Below are positions 13,001-21,780 of a stretch of DNA of 64,000 nucleotides, one piece after another. Source of the DNA: Pieris napi. Its lineage: Eukaryota; Arthropoda; Insecta; Lepidoptera; Pieridae. The position numbers and the translations under genes were made by a program. The notes under the pieces are model-generated. The model did no database searches. It had not been told where the DNA came from and was given only the letters and a program-made list of their open reading frames with translations. The number at the start of each line of letters is the position of its first letter. Position 1 is the first letter of the stretch. The stretch covers positions 6,784,001 to 6,848,000 of the forward strand of contig NC_062246.1 of NCBI RefSeq assembly GCF_905475465.1, given 5' to 3'.

Positions 13001-16000
13001 TACCCCTTCCCGACCTCAGATCGACCGTAATTTATTTTTCCTTTCATTTTGATCATATTCCCCTGCTTTTCTAATGGGTTTCATCCTACTGTAATTTTTT
13101 TCACTTTTTATTTATTTTAAAGGCTATCTGCACTGGTTTAAAAGGGCTCCATTACATAACATATTTATTTCCAAAATGTGTAAGAAGTGATCAGGCTAGT
13201 AATAAATATACGCCGTGATAAAGATTGATTGATTGAAATGACCTTGATTAACATTATAGTAACAATGGTCTGTACAACCATTAATTAACGCATTAATTAT
13301 CTTCATCAATCCCAGGAAATGTGTAAATCATTTTATCGCAGTAATAATAGATAAAAAGTTTAAAGTTACAATTACAACTAAAAAAGAAAACAATAGAAGA
13401 ACGCGTTCTAATAAGATTGATAAGAAATAACACACGTAAAATAAAAATGGAAAATCTACTACGAAATCTCAACTAATTAATATGCCTGTTTCATTATTAC
13501 TTTAAGGTTAAGGTTGACTAATACTTATTAAATACAAGATCATATTCATGGTTAGAAAATTACTACTTTCTCGATCAGCGTCATTGGTAACCATGACAAC
13601 CGATTAAATATGTGATTGATTGGCGTAAAAGATCTACAGAATTTGTCACTGTTAATTCAAATTGTAGTATTCAAACGCAAGTTTGTAAATGTGCGATACG
13701 TAATTTATCATTTTAATATAATTAATTCTTTGAAAGTATTTCAATAACTAACAGGTAATGACGTTGCGTTATTCTTTCTTTCCTTTAGAAGATTTGACCT
13801 AGGAAAACATCAAACCCCCTAAAGGGCAGGGCAAGCCCCTAAATCCCTACACCACCGTCTCTCAGGCGTGCGAAAAAGGTCACCGTGCGACAACTAGATA
13901 CATACATTACTTATTCGTCAGGATCCGAACCCAGGATTTCCAAGTAACTACTTACTTTTACTTTACTACGTACTAAGACACAAATGATATAAAGCTCTTA
14001 CCACTATTTTTACGTTTATTCACTCCAACTGGTATCTCGGTCCATGTAAACGTTATATTTACGGTGCGACGTTCGTTACACACGTTTTTGGCGGTAAAAA
14101 CAAAAACTGCACAGGGTAGACTCGAGTCCTGGAATAAATATAATTGTAAACTTAACAGATATTTTAGGTTTATAAAAAAAATTACATAATTTTTACAAAA
14201 GCACTGTCATCTCTCTTTTCATTACAACGCAATATATGAAAGCAAGAAAAGATAGAGTACATTAATGAAAACAATTTACGTTTATAAACGAGCGGAATTA
14301 ACTGAAAAAAAAATTGTTTTCACACAAGTATTTAAATTTTCGTCGTTCTGAAGCATGTCTGAAAAATAATTTTTATACCTAACCAGTTGTTTAGGATTAT
14401 TGTTACCTCTCCTTTTCCTCATCCAAGTATTTATCACATAACTTATTTATTACTGTAATTGATATAATTTAGATGCATTGATTTTATGACACATTGTTAC
14501 ATTTCCTTATCAAGACAATCCTAAAGCTCAATTATCTTTATTTTAAGATTTCAATTCTTATCGATTTATACTAGATTTATGACTATAATTCGAGTATATA
14601 AACAATTTTATAAAGGGCATACGGACGTAAGTATGTTGACTTCTATATGTTGCGTTCAATTTATTACTGATAATATGACTATAAATACCAATTAAATATA
14701 AGACAAAGTTAATCTCATAAGCTTGTTATGTTATTACTCCGTATTACGAACAATTTGTAATTTCGATTATTATAATATTTTTTTAATAAAATATTTAAAT
14801 CAGATTCTAAATGGATAGATTATAGAACAACTATTATAAGGACATCGGGAACATATTCCTTGCCAGACATTAAAATTATGAATAATGCTATAAATTTACA
14901 TATTACATCGAGTTTTATTTTACGCTTGCGTTTTTTAACTATAATTTACGCTTAGAGATTCAGCGTTTGCAGTTTTTAGAATTTTAGCTGGTATCACCAA
15001 ACTCAAACAGTTTAGGAATTTTTTTTTGGTTCAGGCGAGTAAACAGAGATTTAAGGGATAAAAATATGTGCATTAGATTGTTTGCTTTTCAAACACGGTG
15101 GTCAGCATATTATGTAAACAACATCAAATTCTTTAAATGTATCTGTCTATATTTCAGAACAAACAAAAGACAATAATAAATTTCTATAAAATACTCACCT
15201 TATAGTTATGCGGTATAATCGGTGATATTTGGCGACAGACTAATTTTATTCCATATTTGGAAAGGTCATAAGTGGTCCACGCTCTTGGATACAATGCAGT
15301 ATATTCACATTGAGAACTGTCTAGATTCCATTCCCAAGATGTCGGTGCTTTCTTTGGTTTGCTATAAACATTGAAGAATTATTAACTTTTTTAAATTGTC
15401 TATGGAGAATGGGGAACACATTTCTGACTCATTTATAATGTTTTGTTAACTATTATATAAGCGAATCAAACTCAAATATATCAGATAATTCTTGATACAT
15501 TGGCTTAAATAACTGTATTTTCCACAGGAAATTTTCATGAAAATAAAAATGCCGTTATTTATCAAGCTGAAGAAATTTAAATACCAATTTAGGTAAAAGT
15601 AACACCAAGGCACATAGTAACTCATATTCTTTTGTTATCACTGTATATTTTTACTTTGAAGAAAGGTTATGAAGTGTATTTGTTTTTTTTACATTACTAA
15701 TTCAATAAATATGTAAATATTGTTACTTACTTATATGTAGACAAAACTGACTGAAATATAGTAACATTCTGTTCATTTCTTATATTGACTATAAACTGGC
15801 ATTCTGGTACAGTTATGTATTCATATATACCAGGATACAACTGAAATCTACAGAATTCTCCTTTGAATCCTCTACCTATAGTTCCACCACCAATACCACC
15901 AATGGGGCAACCTAGAAATATAATAGAAATAAAATAAAATATAATGATTTTCTTTGAAAGATTTCTGTACAACAAATTCCTATATATTTTGTGATTAATA

Positions 16001-16364
16001 CTATAATTCCTATATATTGAAAGAAGATGTAACTTATGGCTTACCATGTATCCTTTGTGCATTAATTGTATTAAAATAATCCATTATGGGCCGCTTCTTT
16101 TGCATTCTTTTCGCACAGTAATACTTCACATATCTACAATAATTATTTTTATTAAAACAAATTATAGATTAAACAAAATAGTACAGATGTCTAATATAAC
16201 CTTTATACATACCTTGCTGAAAGCGGCACCAAATCAAGGATCTGATTTGGTTTTGGTATAAGTAGCTGTTTTGTCTGCAGAGGATATTCATGATTGAGAA
16301 GCAATTTTAGTCCCCATTTTGATGGTTCATCAAGGTCCAAGTTGCTATCCCCTGTTGCTTCCAT
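1078..16364 (-). CDS. GBA2: Non-lysosomal glucosylceramidase (GH116), 14 coding exons, 3' end outside window
   Basis: Hydrolyses glucosylceramide to glucose and ceramide; in animals it is a cytosolic-face, membrane-associated enzyme distinct from lysosomal GBA1. Exons in transcript order: 16364-16213, 16133-16045, 15911-15731, 15361-15199, 14128-14002, 11009-10722, 8815-8692, 7922-7797, 6803-6693, 6033-5919, 5447-5318, 4377-3849, 3307-3092, 1307-1078. All junctions are GT/AG and phases match, giving about 860 residues. The start is the Met of MEATGDSNLD. Conserved blocks: GCPIGGIGGGTIGRG (about 140-155), ALYPRAW, EFCLVWDMP, NELYYVADGGT, YLEGHEYRMYNTYDVHF, DKDGDGLIENGG, DQTYDAWVMSGPSAYCG, MEVWPG. 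By alignment in my head with bacterial GH116 and human GBA2, Glu464 is the nucleophile, Asp704 the acid/base, and Asp475 and Glu844 line the site; all are present. Exon 12 carries an acidic, Ser/Pro-rich insertion (about residues 585-650) absent from the human enzyme. The last 60-80 residues, including the expected YMRPLSIW block, are not found and should lie left of base 1. Confidence 0.95.
1497..1745 (-). repeat. SINE S1 (reverse)
   Basis: Near full-length reverse copy: it opens with the tail block TTTTTAGGTCTGGGCCTCAG, passes through GCCGTCGACTTTTTTGCGTC and TTTCCTCACCATGTTTTCC, and ends in the degenerate tRNA-like head (GCTGAATCCACTAGGC). It is in the last GBA2 intron seen. The B-box region has decayed. 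Confidence 0.7.
1916..2588. mobile_element. PIF/Harbinger-like MITE, family H1 (673 bp)
   Basis: Ends are inverted repeats of about 28 bp beginning GGCC(C/G)TTTCTCCACTGCTC on both strands. The element is flanked by TTA on each side (CTTA|GGCC ... GGCC|TTAG), the 3-bp duplication typical of PIF/Harbinger. The interior is AT-rich with further palindromic CCGGATC words near both ends. It has no transposase and is non-autonomous. Confidence 0.75.
2640..2815. repeat. 24-bp minisatellite, about 7 units
   Basis: Head-to-tail units of GTGTATTTCGAAGTGGGAAT plus GGGA. At least two units have a shorter variant with GGGAGTGTGAAT in place of the TCGAAGT part. It starts 50 bp after the H1 MITE, within a GBA2 intron. 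The ORFs across it on both strands are by-products of the 24-bp (multiple of 3) period. Confidence 0.9.
3371..3515. repeat. Dispersed repeat also present at 61253-61385
   Basis: Shares ordered blocks with the second site: TTTAAGTTCT, ATTTCAGT.AA, AAATGAAATT, CTTTAAA.CC, TACACGG.CAAAC, AGTGGTCG. Family not recognised; it is in the intron between GBA2 exons 12 and 13. Confidence 0.55.
4935..5228. repeat. RTE-type tail (reverse) next to a small inverted-repeat element
   Basis: 4935-5020 is the reverse of the LINE tail seen at 41362 (TTGGACCGATTTTGATGAA and flanks). Bases 5031-5049 and 5212-5228 are inverted copies of CTTTCTATACTC, with weaker pairing inward, giving a MITE-like element of about 198 bp. 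It lies between GBA2 exons 11 and 12. Confidence 0.5.
5543..5717 (-). repeat. SINE S1 fragment (reverse)
   Basis: Matches S1 from TCGTGATTATTTGTTTTTCT through ACACGCCGTCGACTTTCTGG to GCTGAAGCCACTAGGCCAAC. It is shortened internally and lies in a GBA2 intron. Confidence 0.65.
7962..8213 (+). repeat. SINE S2, tRNA-headed
   Basis: The head is tRNA-like: A box TGGTCTAGTGGTTAGTA at about 7972 and B box GGGTTCGATCCCC at about 8013. A body follows (GATGTGATGAGCATTTGGTG, TATGTATTTATATG microsatellite, CTAGTACCCATAACACAAGC) and it ends in an A-run at 8205-8213. A reverse copy is at 36129-36370. It is in the intron between GBA2 exons 7 and 8 and is not a functional tRNA gene. Confidence 0.85.
8485..8565 (-). 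repeat. LINE family A ORF2 end/3' tail (reverse)
   Basis: GGGCAAACGGGCAGAAGGCT then, further in, GGTTGGGAAATACTGCAGTG, which is the reverse of the 'AVFPNQ'-type end of the ORF also present at 60600. Short and decayed. Confidence 0.55.
8893..8965 (-). repeat. LINE family A 3' tail (reverse)
   Basis: GGCAAACGGGCTCACACCTG ... AAGTGCGTTGCCGGCC, a reverse tail fragment in a GBA2 intron. Confidence 0.5.
9123..9335 (-). pseudogene. LINE family A, end of ORF2 plus 3' tail (reverse)
   Basis: Read on the minus strand: GAACCAATTTGTCTCAGGGT (remnant of the last ORF2 codons), then GCGAGCCCTCTGGCATTGAG, GCGGCGGTATCACTTGACAT and GCCTCCTGCACG. This is a longer version of the tail scattered through the window, with no intact reading frame. 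The plus-strand ORF across it is a shadow. Confidence 0.6.
9530..10350 (+). mobile_element. Half copy of the 11.7-13.1 kb hairpin family, split by a LINE insert
   Basis: Matches the left arm of the inverted repeat at 11.7 kb in order: AGTAGGATG, GATCTGAGGTTGGGAAGGGG, AAAAAACGGTTTA, TCTCGATTTCCGGCAAAACT, ACGCTGTAATTTATTTGATT, CACCCTAATTTTCAATCGAA. The match stops near 10350 and the second arm is absent. Bases 9658-10030 are foreign (next entry). Confidence 0.75.
9658..10030 (+). mobile_element. 5'-truncated non-LTR retrotransposon with 13-bp target duplication
   Basis: The insert is bounded by AAAAAACGGTTTA at 9645-9657 and again at 10031-10043; an uninterrupted site exists in the 11.8 kb copy. 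9669-9860 encodes the last 63 residues of a reverse-transcriptase ORF (RTNYGKKMFTYDGAQLYNKL, then LPTDIKNITSINSFKSKLSE), typical of the C-terminus of CR1/jockey-like elements. A 3' UTR with AATAAAG follows. Confidence 0.85.
10380..10690 (+). pseudogene. Possible LINE ORF2 remnant
   Basis: GC-richer than its surroundings. Around 10623-10680 one frame reads PQELFRLAQDDRQLKLLTA, which resembles the 'AQDR..W..L..A' motif near the end of many retrotransposon ORF2 proteins. Upstream frames are broken. It sits immediately downstream (minus sense) of GBA2 exon 6. Confidence 0.35.
11036..11421. repeat. Inverted-repeat element with TTTTTGAAGTGAAAC boundary motif
   Basis: GTGGGAGAGAGTGAGATAGG with the following GCATTATAC...GTGTATAAAC (about 11146-11190) is mirrored by 11369-11421 on the other strand. 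TTTTTGAAGTGAAAC occurs at 11039 and 11330. Non-coding; the family is not recognised. Confidence 0.55.
11705..13110. repeat. Large inverted repeat (about 635-bp arms) in a GBA2 intron
   Basis: The left arm (11705-12340) and right arm (about 12456-13110) are near-perfect reverse complements over their length. Examples: GGATGAAACCCATTAGAAAA at 11728 against its complement at about 13080, and GCAGTAACGCCCAGACC at 12295 against its complement near 12505. The spacer is about 115 bp. Within the right arm, 12455-12499 is a second small palindrome (CATAGAGAAGTAAGGAAGGG and its complement). Nothing is coding. It is between GBA2 exons 5 and 6, so the pre-mRNA would contain both arms. Confidence 0.9.
13920..13985 (-). 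repeat. Possible SINE head remnant
   Basis: Contains GGATCCGAACCCAGGAT, a reverse B-box-like word, close to GBA2 exon 5. Too short to place in S1 or S2. Confidence 0.25.
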
Positions 16365-16375
16365 TCCTATCAAGT

Positions 16376-17732
16376 CTGAAAGAGTTAAGAATTTAATAAA
16401 ATTGTTCTGTTTGTTATTGGCCTGATTTAATAATAAATAAATATGCTGTATAAATTGTACACATTTCCATTTTATACATAATCCGATTCATATAACTTAT
16501 ACTTGTATTTTTTTAACAAAAACAAAAACTTGTAAATAATTAATTAAATATTAATTAAAAAATAAACTTACGAAAAATTTGATGATTTTAAAATAAAATA
16601 TAAATTGGCTACGAATATTTACGAATTACGACAACCTGCAGCAAATAAAAAAATAAATTATGAGAATTTTGACGACGAACATGAGATTAAATATTGTTGG
16701 ATTCTTATTGTAGACAAATCGCACAAACGTTGAAGCATTGCATATGTCAAATTGACAAATTGAATTTTTACTGTGGCTCTACATTACGAAAGAACACTTT
16801 GCTCAAGTGAAATGAGATTACACAATGTCGAGTAAGTAGTAGGATAATATAAATAAATTAGCCTAATAATTAGCTTTTATCTCTTATAAACTGTGAAACT
16901 GTAAATAAGCTATTTAGCTCGAAATATTACATGACTTATCTGTTATGTATGGGTGAACGAGTCGCCTTATTCACAGTCATGTGTCTTATTGGTTGATAGT
17001 TATAATGTTATTATAATATAATGCTTTTGTACATTTGAAATACTATCAAATTAAGGATGTCGATCGCAACTATTTATTAGTCACATTATAATAACAAGAT
17101 ATCATTCACGAAACTGTTATTGTTTCCATAGAGTATAATAATATTTAAAATGTATTTGTTTAACCCATAAAAAGTTAAAATAATCTAAGGAAACATTTAT
17201 TATTTGATATCATTTTTAAGGATGTCGTTTTAAAATATTATTTCTACTCTAGTTTACGTTCCTATCTTAAATAAAACATGAAAAATATTAATTTCATCTT
17301 ATTTTTACTTAGGATGGTGGTAGAAAATGAAGAATTAACAAATACCTTTATTATTTTATCACGGTTTATTCACCAAAGAAAAAGTTACCGATTACCATAT
17401 CACCAGGTATAGGGAATACCTGGTGGTAATCGGTCGTGAGCTGTCATTCTGACATACAAATTCATTTGCCGGTAGTGGGTCACGCCTGTCGTAAAGTGAT
17501 TTTGTCTCAAGTCTTGGATCATTTATGTGGATAATAGTCAGTGGTTATTGTCAATGAAATGTCTAATCAAAGAAATTTCGACACTTATCCTTTGATAGTT
17601 GACACTCACACTTGACAGTTGACTCCATTTCAAACAACATTTAAAAATAACTTTGATTATTATTTTAAAATAATAATAAAGGTTTATTCAGTATTTAAAT
17701 CAATTGCATAATTTAAATAAAAGACTAAGACA
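16376..17732. promoter_or_regulatory. Divergent intergenic/5' region between GBA2 and MRPL46
   Basis: The two genes face away from each other, so both promoters should lie here. On the minus strand a good donor (C|GTAAGT, near 16570) could close a 5' UTR exon that splices to the acceptor at 16376 in front of the GBA2 start. On the plus strand ATGTCGA|GTAAGT at 16824 could be an untranslated or alternative first exon of MRPL46; no continuation can be proved. No TATA box stands out. An imperfect hairpin lies at 17387-17434. Bases 17460-17530 resemble 6193-6250 and are a dispersed repeat (shared core AAAG(C/T)GATTTTGTCTCAAGT). Confidence 0.45.
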
Positions 17733-20700
17733 ATGTTTTTAAAAAACATTCTACGTTCAGAAAAGTATATTTGTCATAGAATTTTAACTCGAGGTTTGTG
17801 TATATTTTGAATAACCTATTTGTAAATAAGTCTAGTTTTTTCATATTAAAAAAAATATGTTTGTATACTTTTTTACCTCACCAAAGTTAACACATTCAAA
17901 AAAAGTTAAAGTGGAAATGGGCCGGTCACATGGCCCATTTCCATAATATGTGTTTAATACAGATAGCCTGGTTTTCCTAATAACTAATTTCTTTAAATAA
18001 TTTATCCCATATTTAAATAATACTCAAGGAAAGAGCTACTGATTCATTCATGATTAATTTATTACTTTAGCTAACTCATGGAATATTGTTACAAGTGTTT
18101 GTGTTGAACGCTTACCCATAGTAACACCACCTTTAAATGAAATTCAAAAGAAATTCAAGGACCACTTATGGACTGTAGAAGTTGAAAACAGCTTAAAATC
18201 AGATCATGAATTAAGACATGAAAATGATAAGTAAGAAACATTTTAATTACTGTTATTCTAATATGATTTAACTTAAAAAAAAGTTATATAATTAAGTCAA
18301 AACAATTATATTCTAATGTTATATGTTTTTAATTAAAATGCTTACTTCTACAATCTGTTGTGTCTAGAAAACAGGCAGAGCTCCTTAAAAATGAATCAGT
18401 AGAAGTAGATTTGGATACTGTAAGTAAAATAACTGCCCAAGATTATGAAGATGCAGCAAATGAAGAATTGGCTAAGTTTCAATTTGCCCCCATTGAAACA
18501 GGTAACCTATTACTTCTTAATATAAAATAATAATGTGGAAAATCAATAACCAGCTTAAGTAATTACTTTCCCAAATATTTAAAGAAAAGGTAATCATTAC
18601 AAGTAACTATACTGTGGTGACTGTAAATAATAAAAGATTTGATTTAGCTACATAGTACATGTTACACATGATATATAAATTTATATGTTTTGAGCTTTTC
18701 TAGTAAATACTACTCTAGTAATAATTTCCAAAATAATTGTTTTATATAGTAAGCAAACCATTATTTAATTTTAACATTACAGATGCAGACAAAAAGGGAG
18801 ATAACACATCTTCAGATAGGTGTTTGCAGCGCCATCTTGTTCTTGTCACTGAACAGAAATTAGGCAATGATATAAAGACTATTTTACCTCAAGGTCATTG
18901 GAAAGAGGGAGAGACTCTAAGACAAGTGAGTTAATTTTTTTACACTGCTGAGGTTTGGTTTTTGTAAAGAACTATAATAGTTACATTTTTTTTCTGATGC
19001 CATACAATTCTATCTTATGATATAAGCAGTAATCAAGATGCCTTCTTCAATGAGAAGATATGTAAAAAAAACATAGATAAAAATATATGAGACATTTACA
19101 ACAATATAACTGGTCTTATTGCACTAAAGGAATATGCCATATACATTTCAGTGTGTATCATCATTGTCTATTTAAACACGTAGATTCTAGTAGTTCGCGT
19201 CTGCGCCTTCACAGGAACCAAACAACAGCTTCCAAGACCTACATAGTTACATGGCTTATATTACATAGAACAACCATGAGGAAGAACGTGAAATAAAAGA
19301 ACTCTTTTTAATTAATTTAAAATTAAAATAGTATGAACAGCATATTTCTTTAATCTTCAGACCGCTGAACGAGTGTTACAAGAGCAATGTGGACAAGAAT
19401 TAAAAGTTACATTTCTATCAAATGCACCTTGCGGGTTTTATAAATACAAATATCCTTCTGAATTGGATGGCAAGGTTGGAGCTAAGGTAAAATTTTTAAA
19501 TAGAATATCTTCTAGGAATAATGTTTTATTAATGTAGCATCATTTAAACAGAAAAAGTATGAATTTTCGAAAATAAAGCACAGCGATTGCTCATCGCGCC
19601 ATCGTTTGTAATAACTTCTTTCATACTTCTACTAATCTGTTACATAATTTATTGTGCTAGGCACAAATATGTAGTAAGATTGCTACAGAAACAGTTTCTC
19701 TATGCCGCATGCGCAAAACTGACAATTTTTATCACCTTAACTGAACAATCTACAAAAATTACACTGTTTACTTGTTAATATTAAAATAATAAACGTTGGG
19801 GTCGTGGCTGCTCATTTGCAATACCAATAAATGGTTTGCCTTTTTTGCGGTTTTGCCTATATATAGTATTATTCTGTCGTAAGCGAATTTGTTCTTATCT
19901 ATATAAAAATCTACTGTACCAATGTGCGTTTTCCAATTACAGAGCATAATGCGACTTAGTGCCGCACAATGCCGCATAATGCTGAAGCTTAATTGGAACG
20001 TGAATTAGTTTTCAAATGCATCAGCAGAGTGTGCTAAGTCAGTGTTGAAAAAAAAATGTTCTGAATAGAGTTAGCAACCTCATTAATGTATAAATAATGT
20101 TAACGTTAACTAAATGGTTAACAATAATAATTGGTTGAAAACTTTTTACGCTTATTTTAATAATCAAATTATTTCATTAACATTTTTTTACTGAAATAAG
20201 AGAAAACCTTTAAAGAATATAAGGTTTTAACAAGCTAAATTAACAGTAACATATATAGTTTCATGTAAGAAGTTTACATCATTTACGTTTTGAGTAATTT
20301 TTTTGAAATGATTTCTACAAAAATTATATACTTTTTCAAAACCATTGCAATGTTTACAAGAGTATAATCCTGTAAAATAAATTTTTTTACAGATCCGAAT
20401 TTTAAAATAAAATTGTATTCATATTTTAAATGTGGAATATAAAAAAAGTAACTATTTATACCTTCATCCATACTTATATTTTTTTTAAGCAGTTTGAAAT
20501 AACTTTAATTATTTTCTAAATCTACGAAGAAACAAATTTTTCAACAATAAATAATATTTACTAACGAAAATTTCGATAAATGCCAACTTAAAGAAAAACA
20601 CTGGTCAATTTTCTGTCACTGTGTTGGTATTTATTGCGAGAAGCACGCGAGAGCATTCGTTTTAAGAGTGCTCAATTGTGCGAAACGTTGCTGTAGTTGG

Positions 20701-21020
20701 AACATTCAACGTTGAGCATTATGCCGCATAATGCGGTCTAGTGCTGTAATTGGAAAACGCACAATTACTGCATATATTTCGAACAGTAATTTTTGTTACC
20801 ACAGATAATTCCAACTTCACAAATGTTTCTTTAAGCGTTCAATAGATGTCGCTACATACATTGTGTATTTTAGGTTTTCTTCTATTACGCAAATTTTAAA
20901 GATGGAACCGTTAGTAAAAACATAAAATCAAAATGGTTGACGAGGAATGAAATGAGTGAATTTTTGCCACAAAGATACGATAAAGCATTAAAAGAATTTT
21001 TAATAGAAGAAACATACTGA
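17733..21020 (+). CDS. MRPL46: Mitochondrial large ribosomal subunit protein mL46, 6 exons, complete
   Basis: A structural protein of the mitochondrial 39S ribosomal subunit with a Nudix-like fold. Exons: 17733-17793, 18071-18230, 18368-18501, 18783-18925, 19361-19486, 20874-21020 (TGA). All introns are GT/AG, phases match, and the product is 256 residues, the usual length for mL46. Residues 1-20 (MFLKNILRSEKYICHRILTR) are basic and look like a mitochondrial presequence. WNIVTSVCVERLP (about 23-35) is followed by the conserved helical part with FKDHLWTVE, then LQRHLVLVTEQKLG (133-146), LPQGHWKEGETLRQTAERVL (153-172), FLSNAPCGFYKYKYP and GAKVFFYYA. The Nudix-box region keeps G and E residues but lacks the REUXEE catalytic pattern, as expected for a structural family member. 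The start at 17733 gives the presequence directly. Intron 5 (1.39 kb) carries a TIR element. No break or frameshift is seen. Confidence 0.95.
19923..20763. mobile_element. 841-bp TIR element in MRPL46 intron 5
   Basis: Perfect 20-bp terminal inverted repeats TGTGCGTTTTCCAATTACAG (19923-19942; complement at 20744-20763). Subterminal GCCGCATAATGC words occur near both ends. The interior is AT-rich and non-coding. I see no clean target duplication, so the superfamily is undecided. The short ORFs inside are chance. Confidence 0.8.
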
Positions 21021-21584
21021 TATACCAAATTATTAAGAATAGTTAAGAATATGTAGTAAGTATTAAATATTAATATAAAATATATTTGTTTTATTTCACC
21101 TATATTCAATGTTTTTAGCGTGTGAGCATACAAAAATCTTTAATGAACCGTTTTTAGAATTCAAAATACTATCTATTATATAAATTAAATTTCATCAAAA
21201 CATTCTTCATAATGACGTGTCTGCATTAAACTAAGAAAACCCGTGAACATTGCATGTTATTTTGTAATTTTTCTACAATAAAAATGAACGGTTGAGCAAG
21301 ATTTAAACTAACTTTTTTCATTACAAAGAAAAAAACAGATACATCAGTATATTCAAGTTAATAATAACCTCAACGAAAACAAAACTCTTGAATCTATTAT
21401 ACATCCTAGAACAGTTTCAGAGATAACAAAAAGAATATACAGATATATAAAGACGAAAAATATATTAATACTTGTAACACTAGAGAATAAATGTATTAAA
21501 AAAGTAAATAAAATAATCATAACATAACAGACTTTTATTATTACAATTTAATTTAAAAAAACCAGAAAAACAACAAACAGTTTA

Positions 21585-21770
21585 GGATTGGGTCCCAGAT
21601 TTGTTTGTGTATCTGTTTCGTGATCATTTGTTTTTTCTAATAGGTACGCCTGACACACAGGCCGGTTTCCTCACGATGCTTTCTGAGTGCCCACATAGAA
21701 AGTCCATTTGTGCAAAGCCGGGGTTCGAACCTACTTCCAGGGATGAGAGTCGCACGCTGAAGCCTGCTCT
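21585..21770 (-). repeat. SINE S1 (reverse)
   Basis: GTATCTGTTTCGTGATCATT ... GGCCGGTTTCCTCACGATG ... GCCGGGGTTCGAACCTACTT ... GAGTCGCACGCTGAAGCC. It lacks the GTCGACTTTTTGGGTC block, a deletion relative to other copies. Confidence 0.75.
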
Positions 21771-21780
21771 AAATACAATA

